Shown here: positions 1-8,072 of the stretch, in pieces
Numbering within the stretch: position 1 is the first letter of the stretch
Layout: each line of letters begins with the position of its first letter
Assembly (NCBI GenBank): GCA_945888475.1
Contig: CAMDAB010000017.1
Span: 1 to 41,406, forward strand
Origin: Saprospira grandis DSM 2844
GTDB lineage: Bacteria > Bacteroidota > Bacteroidia > Chitinophagales > Saprospiraceae
DNA: 41,406 nucleotides
Reading direction: 5' to 3'
The notes under the pieces: generated by a model
What the model was told of the DNA's origin: nothing
The model's database searches: none
What the model saw: only the letters and a program-made list of their open reading frames with translations
Position numbers and translations under genes: made by a program

Positions 1-1214
1 GAAATCAGCTTTATATACCAGACCGTAGCAATGATGTAAAGAATTACCGTTATCATGAAGATATTAACGTAGCTAATGTCGAGATTGCGCATCCAACCAA
101 ATAGCAGAGAACTAATAAACCAACTGCCCGACCATACAGCCGCCTGCAATGCACTTAAAATCTCCTGATTGCGCTCCCCTACATAATTCAGGCTGAGCTC
201 GGAGGTGGAAGGGCCAGCAACATTCATAAGTGGCTGTCTCAATAAATAAGCCGTTATGGCAATGGGCAGGGCAAAGCTGTAATTTCGAAACCATTCGGTG
301 CTTGCCATGACAAAAAGTGCCAATATTGCCAGTCCCTGAAAAGTTACAATGGAGGTTCTGTACCCGTAATGGCGTTGTATAAAAGGAATAAACAGCAGCA
401 TTGCTGCAACCAATATAAAACTGAGCGATCCGATAATTGAAAAATCCCTGGAATCGACTCCGTGTACCGATTGAAAGAAAAGATTGATGAAGGGAATGGT
501 AAAACCTGCACCCACAGCTATGAGAATTGTCGGAATAAGTGCATTCAATATCAGCCTCCAATCGTAGGATTTAAAAATATTTTTAATTTTGACCTGTTCA
601 CTGAGCGGCTCTTCAATATTGATGCGGAAAACAAAAATAGAACCTATTAATGCAGTTAGGGCAAATATTTGCAACATGAGTTTTTCAGTGAATATTTCAG
701 GCGCAAACCCGGCCAAAAGGTAATTGATAAGCCCGGATGCAAAAACCGAGATACTAAAAGTCTGAAAGTAGAGGGAAATTGCTTCTGAATGTGTTTCCTT
801 TTTAGCATTTAAAATAATAAATGGCATAGCACAAACCTGCAACATCAGTCTAAGTACGCCATACAAAATCATACCGACCATAATACCTGGCTGAAATTTG
901 TATTCAACAGCAAAAATTACCAAAAAAGAAACAATTGGCAGTGCAATGGATGAAATTCGAAAAAATGGAATCAGTCTACGCCCTTTGATATAAACACCCA
1001 GCGGTAAGGCCAATACCATAATTGCAACATAACGAAAAGCTGTTATGTTGGCAATTTCACTGTCACTATAGCCTAAATCCCTCAAATAGTAATTGAAGAG
1101 CATAAAAAATGCCGCATCGACCAACTGAATAAAAAATACCGCAATAATGAGCGATACAATATGTTTTTCAACTTTACGAAAACCTGAGATGATTTCCACA
1201 AAAGGATTGGGCAT
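1..1214 (-). CDS. MFS transporter, 3' end beyond the window
   Basis: The minus strand is open from an ATG at 1214 to the window edge (404 full codons, no stop). The protein starts MPNPFVEIIS and is a series of hydrophobic helices separated by short basic loops, including a loop with the residues KGRRLIPFF between early helices, as in major facilitator superfamily carriers. About eleven membrane segments are visible, so little is missing. The substrate cannot be told. The start lies 4 bases after the stop of the upstream barrel-like gene, so the two are almost certainly co-transcribed with the EamA transporter further upstream. The shorter reading frames in this stretch are shadows of this gene. 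Confidence 0.85.
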   Translation of the reverse strand, partial: MPNPFVEIISGFRKVEKHIVSLIIAVFFIQLVDAAFFMLFNYYLRDLGYSDSEIANITAFRYVAIMVLALPLGVYIKGRRLIPFFRISSIALPIVSFLVIFAVEYKFQPGIMVGMILYGVLRLMLQVCAMPFIILNAKKETHSEAISLYFQTFSISVFASGLINYLLAGFAPEIFTEKLMLQIFALTALIGSIFVFRINIEEPLSEQVKIKNIFKSYDWRLILNALIPTILIAVGAGFTIPFINLFFQSVHGVDSRDFSIIGSLSFILVAAMLLFIPFIQRHYGYRTSIVTFQGLAILALFVMASTEWFRNYSFALPIAITAYLLRQPLMNVAGPSTSELSLNYVGERNQEILSALQAAVWSGSWFISSLLFGWMRNLDISYVNIFMITVILYIIATVWYIKLI

Positions 1215-1218
1215 AAAT

Positions 1219-2001
1219 TTAGAATTTGGGAGCCTGTTTTTCCATGCGCTCCATTTTCTTTTTCAATTTTTCTTGATCGAGCTTACCACCTTTTTTGTAA
1301 TAATCTTTTTCGATTTGATTTAAAAATGGTACAACAAGACTAATTCTCAATCCAAAATTATTGAGGGACTGCATGCGCGCTCCAGAGATTACCAGATTGT
1401 CGTTGTTGAAATCCTGTTGAAATTTCTGAAGGTCGTAACTGCTGTGTAGCCGGTAGAAGAGTCTTATTTTGAATATGTAAAACTGCTCATCTCTCGATTC
1501 TTTTTTGAGCAAAAATCTGAATTTGAATGCAAGATCTGCAAAGATTTCAGCCCAAATTCCGTATTGAGCAATTGGTACCCTATAATCTCCCCCAAAGGAA
1601 TAACGGTAACGTACCTGGCCAAAATGTAAGGCCCCTCCAACACTAAAAAACTCAGATTTCAAAGGCCTGTAAGCAACAGATGCGTCGAATGAAAAACAGT
1701 TTACGATTACCTCGGCAGTTTCTCTGAGGATAGCCGGATTTTTACTCAGCTGTTTTTTGGAAATATTGCCAAAACTGATTGCCATATTGGTAAAACGACC
1801 GTACTTGCCAAAACCGAAGCGATATCCAGACAGTGTTTTGAAATCGGCCAGATTGTGTCCTTCCCTGTCGTTGAATTCCGAAATAATTCGATTGGTCTCT
1901 TTTTGATTTAGAAATGATAATTCATAGCCTCCCTCGGCATAAAACTGTGAGAAGGAAACAGTAGAATATACAAGTAAAAGTGTCAAGTAAAAATATTTCA
2001 T
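1219..2001 (-). CDS. Secreted, probably outer-membrane beta-barrel protein of unknown function
   Basis: 260 residues. Residues 1-18 form a cleavable signal peptide (MKYFYLTLLLVYSTVSFSQ). The rest alternates polar and aromatic residues in short strands (for example SGYRFGFGKYG, FSVGGALHFGQVRYRYSFGG), which suggests a small outer-membrane barrel. I do not recognise a named family. The C-terminal 25 or so residues are unlike a barrel end: a highly charged, lysine-rich helix (KKGGKLDQEKLKKKMERMEK). It sits between an EamA transporter (15 bases upstream) and an MFS transporter (4 bases downstream) in one minus-strand unit, which hints at a transport-linked role, but that is inference only. Confidence 0.75.
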   Translation of the reverse strand: MKYFYLTLLLVYSTVSFSQFYAEGGYELSFLNQKETNRIISEFNDREGHNLADFKTLSGYRFGFGKYGRFTNMAISFGNISKKQLSKNPAILRETAEVIVNCFSFDASVAYRPLKSEFFSVGGALHFGQVRYRYSFGGDYRVPIAQYGIWAEIFADLAFKFRFLLKKESRDEQFYIFKIRLFYRLHSSYDLQKFQQDFNNDNLVISGARMQSLNNFGLRISLVVPFLNQIEKDYYKKGGKLDQEKLKKKMERMEKQAPKF

Positions 2002-2016
2002 CCTAGGATAAGTTTT

Positions 2017-2922
2017 TTAAAATCTGATACTGATAGCTGCAATGGCAATGGCCGAAAGTGCTACTCCAAGCCAATTAAGTCTCGATAATTTTTCACTAAA
2101 TATTAAAACACCCAACAGAGCGGAAATAGCAACAATGGTAATATTGTTCACAGGAAGTACGACCGACTTATCCCCAAGTGCATCGAAAGCTTTCAACAGA
2201 AAATAAATGGAGAAATAATTGGGTACGCCCAAAAATATTCCGGCCAGCAAATTTTTAAAAGCGAATTTCTGTTTTGAACGAATCGACTGAAACAATATGA
2301 CAGCAGAACCAATAATCGCCGCCGAGGCAAAAATACCTGTGCTGAACTCGGCAGAATCGTTGCCCGAGCTGTCAATCACTGAGTTTTGAACATATTGAAG
2401 TCCACATTCAATAGCACCACTTACCAAAAAAGCATAAAGCGGAAAAAACCAGACTAAGAATCCTGCATTTGCTGTTACACTGTCTTTTTTTTGCTCAATT
2501 GTTGGAACTTTTTTCGATGGCCAATTGCTCAGCACCACTGCACCCAATGCCAAAAGTACTCCGAAAATCTTCATAGCTGTTGCCGGCTCGGAAAAAGCAA
2601 TTATAGCAAAGGGCACCGAGATAACAATTGACATTTTTTGTAATACTGAGGCAACTGTGAGCCCAAAGAACAATACGGTCATGCCTACCGCATAAAATCC
2701 GGATATAAACAAAATACCTAAACCAAGTGCAAATGGTAACCATGGCGCAGCCAAAGTTTCGACACCGAAAGGAAATCGTCCCAAAACCACTGTACCGCAA
2801 ATGATGCAGACAAAATAATTCGCCACAATAGCCTGAAAAGTATCAATCCCATATTTGGGAAAAAACTTAAATACCATGACCAATATTGTAGAACTTAGGA
2901 CACTCAGGAGCAGAAAAACCAT
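2017..2922 (-). CDS. EamA/DMT-family membrane transporter
   Basis: 301 residues with about ten hydrophobic helices arranged as two similar halves, the pattern of drug/metabolite transporter (EamA) proteins. The second half ends in the typical stretch around LNWLGVALSAIAIAAISIRF. A short hydrophilic loop with KKVPTIEQKKDS separates the halves near residue 140. The substrate is unknown; relatives export amino acids, metabolites or drugs. The start at 2922 is supported by a TATATTTG box at 2955-2962. It heads a three-gene minus-strand unit with a barrel-like protein and an MFS transporter. Confidence 0.85.
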   Translation of the reverse strand: MVFLLLSVLSSTILVMVFKFFPKYGIDTFQAIVANYFVCIICGTVVLGRFPFGVETLAAPWLPFALGLGILFISGFYAVGMTVLFFGLTVASVLQKMSIVISVPFAIIAFSEPATAMKIFGVLLALGAVVLSNWPSKKVPTIEQKKDSVTANAGFLVWFFPLYAFLVSGAIECGLQYVQNSVIDSSGNDSAEFSTGIFASAAIIGSAVILFQSIRSKQKFAFKNLLAGIFLGVPNYFSIYFLLKAFDALGDKSVVLPVNNITIVAISALLGVLIFSEKLSRLNWLGVALSAIAIAAISIRF

Positions 2923-2954
2923 ATGAAGCAGTAAACTTTAATTTTTTAGAGTGG

Positions 2955-2962
2955 CAAATATA
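2955..2962 (-). promoter_or_regulatory. Bacteroidota-type -7 box for the EamA gene
   Basis: On the minus strand this reads TATATTTG, an exact match to the TAnnTTTG element, 32 bases before the ATG at 2922. No clear TTG -33 box is seen; that region overlaps the divergent promoter at 2984-2991. Confidence 0.55.
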
Positions 2963-2983
2963 CACTTAACTATTTTAAGCTGT

Positions 2984-2991
2984 TAACTTTG
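2984..2991 (+). promoter_or_regulatory. -7 box for the DUF3267 gene
   Basis: TAACTTTG, an exact TAnnTTTG match, ending 18 bases before the ATG at 3010. The last three bases are a TTG that would otherwise serve as a longer start codon; reading it as promoter favours the ATG at 3010. Confidence 0.55.
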
Positions 2992-3009
2992 CTTTCAAAA
3001 GCTTCAGGG

Positions 3010-3645
3010 ATGAACCCAAACTATTCCGAACTTCAAAACGACAAGGATCGTTACAAATTGCTTCTTACTTTGAAACACAGCGATATTGCTAAATTTGTTG
3101 GCAGCTATCTCTATTCAAAAACCTTATTGGCAAGCGCTTACAGAAATTTTTTATTAGTTTCCTTGCTTCTCTTTACCTGCACAACAGCTTATCTGCTTTT
3201 TATCTATTCAAACAAATGTCTGACATATCTGAGCGGATTTTTGTTAGGCTTAATCAGTTTTTTTCTACTGGTTGCACCACATGAAATCATACATGGGCTG
3301 ATGTATAAATATTTTGGAGCCAAGCGCGTAAAATATGGCGTCATATGGTCAAAACTGGCTTTTTATGCTATTGCGCCAAATTTTGTGGTCCATAAAAAAC
3401 AATTTATTGTGTTGGCTGCAGCCCCTTTTGCCGTTATCAGCACAGCACTCATAAGCTTAATTCTTTTTAGTTTCGGAAATCCTTTTTGGCATTTTTACTT
3501 TTGGGGACTTTTTCTTACACATAGCTTGGGTTGTGTTGGCGATTTTGCGATGATTGCTTTTTTTGAACTACAGGGAAAGCAGGCTTTATATACTTTCGAT
3601 GATGAAAAAGCGGGGGTCAGTTATTTTTACCTGGAACGTACGTGA
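3010..3645 (+). CDS. DUF3267-type membrane protein with HExxH motif (putative zinc metalloprotease)
   Basis: 211 residues from the ATG at 3010. The frame could be extended to a TTG at 2989, but that TTG is the end of a promoter-like TAACTTTG box. Four or more hydrophobic helices are visible. After the second comes HEIIHG, a zinc-protease HExxH signature, followed by the reading KYFGAKRVKYGVIWSKLAFYA. That layout (membrane protein, HExxHG, then a short strand-rich stretch with a conserved proline/asparagine) fits DUF3267 putative zincin peptidases. Substrate unknown. It is divergent from the EamA gene and precedes a DUF58 gene in the same direction. Confidence 0.75.
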   Translation: MNPNYSELQNDKDRYKLLLTLKHSDIAKFVGSYLYSKTLLASAYRNFLLVSLLLFTCTTAYLLFIYSNKCLTYLSGFLLGLISFFLLVAPHEIIHGLMYKYFGAKRVKYGVIWSKLAFYAIAPNFVVHKKQFIVLAAAPFAVISTALISLILFSFGNPFWHFYFWGLFLTHSLGCVGDFAMIAFFELQGKQALYTFDDEKAGVSYFYLERT

Positions 3646-3666
3646 ATCAAAATTTTTATCAAATAT

Positions 3667-3698
3667 TTTGTTGTACTCTGTATATATTTATATCTTGT
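3667..3698 (+). promoter_or_regulatory. Possible promoter for the DUF58 gene
   Basis: TTTG at 3667-3670, 20 bases, then TATCTTGT at 3691-3698, an imperfect match to TAnnTTTG, with the ATG at 3717. Spacing is right but the -7 box has mismatches. Confidence 0.3.
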
Positions 3699-3716
3699 TG
3701 TGCCTAACCAAAATAT

Positions 3717-5177
3717 ATGAATAAAGTCACAAAATGGCTATTTGCGGCAGTAATGATTCTGCTTATTGCCGCCAGTTTCATCCCAAATCCAATCAATATT
3801 CCGCTGCTATGGACCTGGCGCACGGTATTGTCTATTGCGCTCGTAATCCTTTATTTAAAAGATATTTATCTGCCATCAAGATTCTTTTGGGTAATGAGCT
3901 CCATATCGGCACTCACGGTTTCCGGATTTTTTATTCCTCTTTTGTATTATGCCGCTCAGTCAGCATTATTGGTCTTTATCGCTGTCTGCGCACTCGATAT
4001 GCTACTACTTTTCAATAAAAAAAACCTGGTCGATTGCCAAAGAATGCTGCCGAGGTTATTTTCCCTGGGAGATGACAATCCAATTAAGCTGAAATTAAAA
4101 AACAATAACGGTCTTAAACTCAAAGTTAATATTATTGATGAATTGCCCGTTCAGTTTCAAAAAAGAGATTTTGTTATTAACACCATTTTAAAAGGCTTCG
4201 GCGAGGAAACTATTGTTTATGAATTGAAACCGCTGAGCAGAGGTGAATATTTGTTCAGAAAAATTAACCTCTTTCTTAAATCTCCCTTAGGCCTTGTTGA
4301 ACGCAGAATTGTCATAAATTCGGACGCCAGTATAGCGGTGTATCCTTCTGTCATTCAAATGAAAAAATATGAATTGCTGGCACTGGCTAGAATTTCCATC
4401 TTTCCGGGTGTAAAAAAAATGCGTAAGCTAGGCAGCAGCTATGAGTTTGAACAGATCAGAGAATATGTGAAAGGTGACGATTTTCGCTCCATCAACTGGA
4501 AAGCCACAAGCCGAAAGAATGCGCTGATGGTAAACCAATATGAGGATGAGCGCTCCCAACAGATTTTTACAGTAATCGACAAGGGCCGATCGATGAAAAT
4601 GCCTTTCGAAGGACTTAGTCTGATGGATTATGCCATCAATACCTCGCTCGTCATCTCGAATGTAGCACTGCAAAAACATGACAAGGTGGGCCTGCTCACT
4701 TTCTCCGACAAAATTGGGGCTACCGTAAAACCTGAAAGCGGCCCCAAACAGCTGAGGGTAATCATTGAAACCCTTTACAAAGAAAAAGAGCGAAACCTTG
4801 AAGCCAATTTCGAGTTGCTCTATCAGGCATCAAGGCAGTTTATACGTCGTCGTTGCCTTATGTTTTTATATACCAATTTCGAAAGTCATTCGGCAATGAT
4901 GCGCGTTTTGCCCATCCTTCGCATGATCAATCACCTGCACCTGTTGGTTGTAATATTTTTTGAAAATACCCAAATCAAAGACTTTGCAGATAAAGATGCC
5001 AATAATACAGAGGATATTTACAACAAAACAATTGCCATGAAATTTGTGGAGGAAAAGGAACGCATAGTTCAGGAACTTCGCCAATATGGCATTCAGGTTA
5101 TTCTCACCCGGCCTGAAGATCTCTCCATCAATACAGTCAATAAATATCTGGAACTGAAAGCAAAAAGGATGATTTGA
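3717..5177 (+). CDS. DUF58 domain protein (VWA-like fold), membrane anchored
   Basis: 486 residues. Residues 1-100 carry hydrophobic helices; a beta-rich stretch follows. The DUF58 signature is clear around residues 245-265: reading GDDFRSINWKATSRKN, then a degenerate VWA segment with IFTVIDKGRSMKM where the usual D-x-S-x-S is only partly kept (DKGRS). LLTFSDKI follows. Family members usually sit beside a MoxR-type AAA ATPase and act in envelope or protein-complex assembly. No MoxR gene adjoins this one: the neighbours are a DUF3267 protein and a histidine kinase. Start chosen at the first ATG, directly before the first membrane helix. Confidence 0.9.
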   Translation: MNKVTKWLFAAVMILLIAASFIPNPINIPLLWTWRTVLSIALVILYLKDIYLPSRFFWVMSSISALTVSGFFIPLLYYAAQSALLVFIAVCALDMLLLFNKKNLVDCQRMLPRLFSLGDDNPIKLKLKNNNGLKLKVNIIDELPVQFQKRDFVINTILKGFGEETIVYELKPLSRGEYLFRKINLFLKSPLGLVERRIVINSDASIAVYPSVIQMKKYELLALARISIFPGVKKMRKLGSSYEFEQIREYVKGDDFRSINWKATSRKNALMVNQYEDERSQQIFTVIDKGRSMKMPFEGLSLMDYAINTSLVISNVALQKHDKVGLLTFSDKIGATVKPESGPKQLRVIIETLYKEKERNLEANFELLYQASRQFIRRRCLMFLYTNFESHSAMMRVLPILRMINHLHLLVVIFFENTQIKDFADKDANNTEDIYNKTIAMKFVEEKERIVQELRQYGIQVILTRPEDLSINTVNKYLELKAKRMI

Positions 5178-5355
5178 TATTCAAAATTTCCTTTTAAAAT
5201 ATGATGGGATCTGTTTCATGCGAGACAGAAATCATGTTCTTTACTGACCAAGATCAACTATTTTTAAACAAGATACTTAGTTTCTTTGTTTCTATTTCCT
5301 CAACATATTAAAAAATGTTTATATACATGTAACTACATTTATTGTAATAATTTTA

Positions 5356-5363
5356 TACCTTCG
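5356..5363 (+). promoter_or_regulatory. Possible -7 box before the hybrid kinase gene
   Basis: TACCTTCG differs from TAnnTTTG at one position and lies 22 bases before the ATG at 5386. No TTG stands at the expected -33 distance. A 7-bp hairpin with one G-U pair (5211-5228) lies upstream in the same 208-base spacer and may end the DUF58 transcript, though it has no T-run. Confidence 0.3.
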
Positions 5364-5385
5364 CCGTTAAAACAAGCCTTTTGCA

Positions 5386-7392
5386 ATGAATCCTACAAAA
5401 AGGGAATCGCTTAATTTTCTTAGCACCATTACCGAAGCTATTGCTACAGCAAGTGACGCCCAGTCGCTTGCGGATGCTTTGTTTAAGGTTGTGGATGAGT
5501 TTATTAATGTGCCATACTCTTCTATTTTCTTGTGGGATTTCAAAGAAAACCGGCTTAGGCTATATGCCAATAAGGGCTTTTCGGAAGAGGATAAAATTTA
5601 TAGTGAAAATACTGCGATGGAACGACATCCAGGTTGGGTTTTTACCAATAGAGAAGCATTGGTTATCAATGACATGCAAACCGAAACTGTCCCCAACTAC
5701 GTTAAATCCGGAAAACGTGAATTTGTTGTTAGATCCAGGCTTTGGATGCCTATTTCGACCGAAGACAAATCGCTGGGAGCTTTTGGTTTTGCGAGTGAGG
5801 AACCCAATTTTTTTACAGAAGAATATCAAAGCATTCTGAAACTCTGCTGTAGGCTCGCTGGAAATATTTATTCTAACATAATTTTTGTTGATTCTGAGAA
5901 AAAATACGTCGAAGAAATTGAGTTTTCGATGAAACAGTTGCAAAGTGCCAGCAATGCTCAGCAGAATTTCATTGCAAAAATGAGCCATGAGATGCGTACT
6001 CCGCTCAATGGTATCATTGGAATGGCAAAACTGATGTCGAAATCTGCCATGGAGGAAAAACAGCGCAATTATCTTGATATCATCTCCGATCAATCGCAGG
6101 TATTGCTCAATCTTATCAATGACATTCTCGATATATCAAAAATACAGACAGAAGATTTTAACATTGTCGATTTTCCATTTAATCTGGAAGACAGCATCAA
6201 TTCTGTCTTAAAATCACAAAAATTTCAGGCCGATCTAAAGGGTATAAAATTAAAGTACCTCAAAGATTCCGAGGTAGTTAGCTTTGTTTCGGGCGACTCA
6301 CTTCGTTTTGCTCAAATCCTTACCAATCTCATCAGTAATGCGATAAAATTCACCTCGAATGGGGAAGTAAGATTGAGTCTTTCGCTTATAAACCGCGACA
6401 AAGACCAACAGCTACTTTCTTTCTCTGTAAAAGACAGTGGAATTGGTATCGAAGAAAGCAAGTTGAATGCAATTTTTGAAAAATTTACGCAGGCCGATGA
6501 CTCTATCTCGCGTACACATGGTGGAAGCGGTTTGGGACTTTATATTGTGAAGGAACTCATTCAAAAAATGAACGGTAATATCTCTGTACTTAGTATACCA
6601 GGCAAGGGCAGTGAATTTACTTTTGAAATACCGTTCCGCATCAATGAGGAAATCAATAAGGAAGAGGGCGTTGAAACAACTGTCATTTTCGATCACTCCA
6701 AACTGCTGGTCGTTGAAGATAATCCCGTAAATATGCTCTATCTCGAGACGATTCTCAGTGATTTTGGTTTTGAAATTGACAAAGCAATTGATGGGCTGGA
6801 AGCAGTTCAGAAATGCCGCGAAAACAGTTATGATCTTATTCTCATGGATGTGCAAATGCCCAAACTTGATGGTATAAGTGCATCGAAAATTATCAGAAAT
6901 GAACTTAAAGTCGATACGCCTATTCTGGCTCAGTCGGCTAATACTGTTCAAAAAGATATTGATGCTTGTTATCTTGCTGGTATGAATGCCTACATCGCCA
7001 AGCCTTTTAGCCTCGAGCAGTTGATTGACAAACTCAGCCTCTTTCTCAGACATTCAAATGCAATTAATCAAAAGACAATGAGTTTACAGAAACTGGCTAT
7101 GAAATATGCCCATAAAAAAGAAGACGCAGACAAATTATACAAATTATTTATACATACGACAAGCCAGGACCTGCAAAGTATGAGAAATATGATTGCTCAT
7201 GGATCTTGGACAGACTTAAAAAATCTTGCGCACAAGCTCAAATCATCTTTTATGGCTTTCGAAATAACCGAGGCCATGCAAATTTGTTCAAAAATTGAAA
7301 ATTCAACGGAAATCAATCCCGATGAAATCGATGCTGAATATGAAAGGCTTTTGCAAATTGTAAAACCCTATCTCAGCGATGAAAGAAATTAA
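5386..7392 (+). CDS. Soluble hybrid sensor histidine kinase (GAF-HisKA-HATPase-REC-Hpt)
   Basis: 668 residues, no membrane segment. Domains in order: GAF-like sensor about 10-165, HisKA with MSHEMRTPLNG (phospho-acceptor His201), HATPase with N box NLISNAIKF (about 314-322), G1 DSGIGI (350-355) and G2 GGSGLGL (about 379-385), receiver about 440-545 with phospho-acceptor Asp488 in LILMDVQMP, and a C-terminal Hpt domain with AHKLKSS (His616). A complete internal His-Asp-His relay is present, so the last phosphate probably passes to a separate response regulator, not seen in this window. The signal is likely cytoplasmic. It overlaps the next gene by 14 bases. Confidence 0.95.
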   Translation: MNPTKRESLNFLSTITEAIATASDAQSLADALFKVVDEFINVPYSSIFLWDFKENRLRLYANKGFSEEDKIYSENTAMERHPGWVFTNREALVINDMQTETVPNYVKSGKREFVVRSRLWMPISTEDKSLGAFGFASEEPNFFTEEYQSILKLCCRLAGNIYSNIIFVDSEKKYVEEIEFSMKQLQSASNAQQNFIAKMSHEMRTPLNGIIGMAKLMSKSAMEEKQRNYLDIISDQSQVLLNLINDILDISKIQTEDFNIVDFPFNLEDSINSVLKSQKFQADLKGIKLKYLKDSEVVSFVSGDSLRFAQILTNLISNAIKFTSNGEVRLSLSLINRDKDQQLLSFSVKDSGIGIEESKLNAIFEKFTQADDSISRTHGGSGLGLYIVKELIQKMNGNISVLSIPGKGSEFTFEIPFRINEEINKEEGVETTVIFDHSKLLVVEDNPVNMLYLETILSDFGFEIDKAIDGLEAVQKCRENSYDLILMDVQMPKLDGISASKIIRNELKVDTPILAQSANTVQKDIDACYLAGMNAYIAKPFSLEQLIDKLSLFLRHSNAINQKTMSLQKLAMKYAHKKEDADKLYKLFIHTTSQDLQSMRNMIAHGSWTDLKNLAHKLKSSFMAFEITEAMQICSKIENSTEINPDEIDAEYERLLQIVKPYLSDERN

Positions 7393-8071
7393 TTTAACCG
7401 ATCCGGACTTTGCAGAAAGTGTTTTCAGAATTTTCTGTTCTGATAATCCGGTTATTATGTTGGAATTTACCGGAACTTATGGTTTAGTAGCACCAAATAC
7501 CATAAAAGGCGCTCAAGCACTGGATCGAACAAAAGAAAGGCTGGGAGGCAAATACTACGGAAGCATACTAGGAAATTGCGATGCATTTCGAAAAATTTTG
7601 CCTGCTCATATTGAAACCAACATAGAGGACATTGTCAATATTTTTGAAAGAGCCTTTATTAGATTTGATGTTGCCTGCAGAAATCCTAACAATAAAGTTG
7701 TAAAAGATGGACGCCATCAGGTTTTGATTGAAAATCCTAATTTTAGAAAACAAATAGAAAAAGTTGAACTGCGGATGATAGATCAACTTCAGGCTTCCGA
7801 TTTTTTTATTGAAAATTATCAGGGCCTGCTTTGCACCAGCGCAAATATAAGTGGTCATGCCGCTGGCGCTATTACCAATTTGCAACATGCGCTTGATTTT
7901 GGTGAGGCCCGTGGAGTTGAACTTTTTGTACACAGTGGCCTGCTCATCCAAAACTTAGGTTCCTATCCTTCCTTTTACATTGGCAAAGACGAAATTAGCA
8001 TAGAAAGAAAGGGATACAGAGATTCCGAAATTCTTGCGGAAGCAAAAGAAAGAATTTACAAAACGCACTAA
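7379..8071 (+). CDS. Divergent Sua5/YciO/YrdC-family protein
   Basis: 230 residues. Hallmarks of the YrdC fold are present: an early EFTGTYGLVAP stretch in place of the canonical PTET.YGL, a KER triad (KxR-like) about 15 residues later, and the late signature CTSANISGHAAG. The family's best-known members make threonylcarbamoyl-AMP for the t6A modification of tRNA. The altered first motif suggests a paralogue rather than the housekeeping enzyme, but activity cannot be judged from sequence alone. The ATG overlaps the last 14 bases of the histidine-kinase gene, so the two are translated from one mRNA. It ends one base before the convergent recN gene. Confidence 0.75.
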   Translation: MKEINLTDPDFAESVFRIFCSDNPVIMLEFTGTYGLVAPNTIKGAQALDRTKERLGGKYYGSILGNCDAFRKILPAHIETNIEDIVNIFERAFIRFDVACRNPNNKVVKDGRHQVLIENPNFRKQIEKVELRMIDQLQASDFFIENYQGLLCTSANISGHAAGAITNLQHALDFGEARGVELFVHSGLLIQNLGSYPSFYIGKDEISIERKGYRDSEILAEAKERIYKTH

Positions 8072-8072
8072 A

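Noticed and set aside
112-561. Minus-strand frame of 149 residues
   Set aside because: Cysteine/histidine-rich shadow frame inside the MFS transporter gene, which is open on the same strand in another frame.
2989-3009. TTG start 21 bases upstream for the DUF3267 gene
   Set aside because: The TTG is the last part of an exact TAnnTTTG box; the ATG at 3010 is a better start.
5560-7053. Long minus-strand frames antisense to the histidine kinase (177 and 213 residues)
   Set aside because: Composition is unlike a protein and the plus-strand frame has clear kinase motifs throughout.
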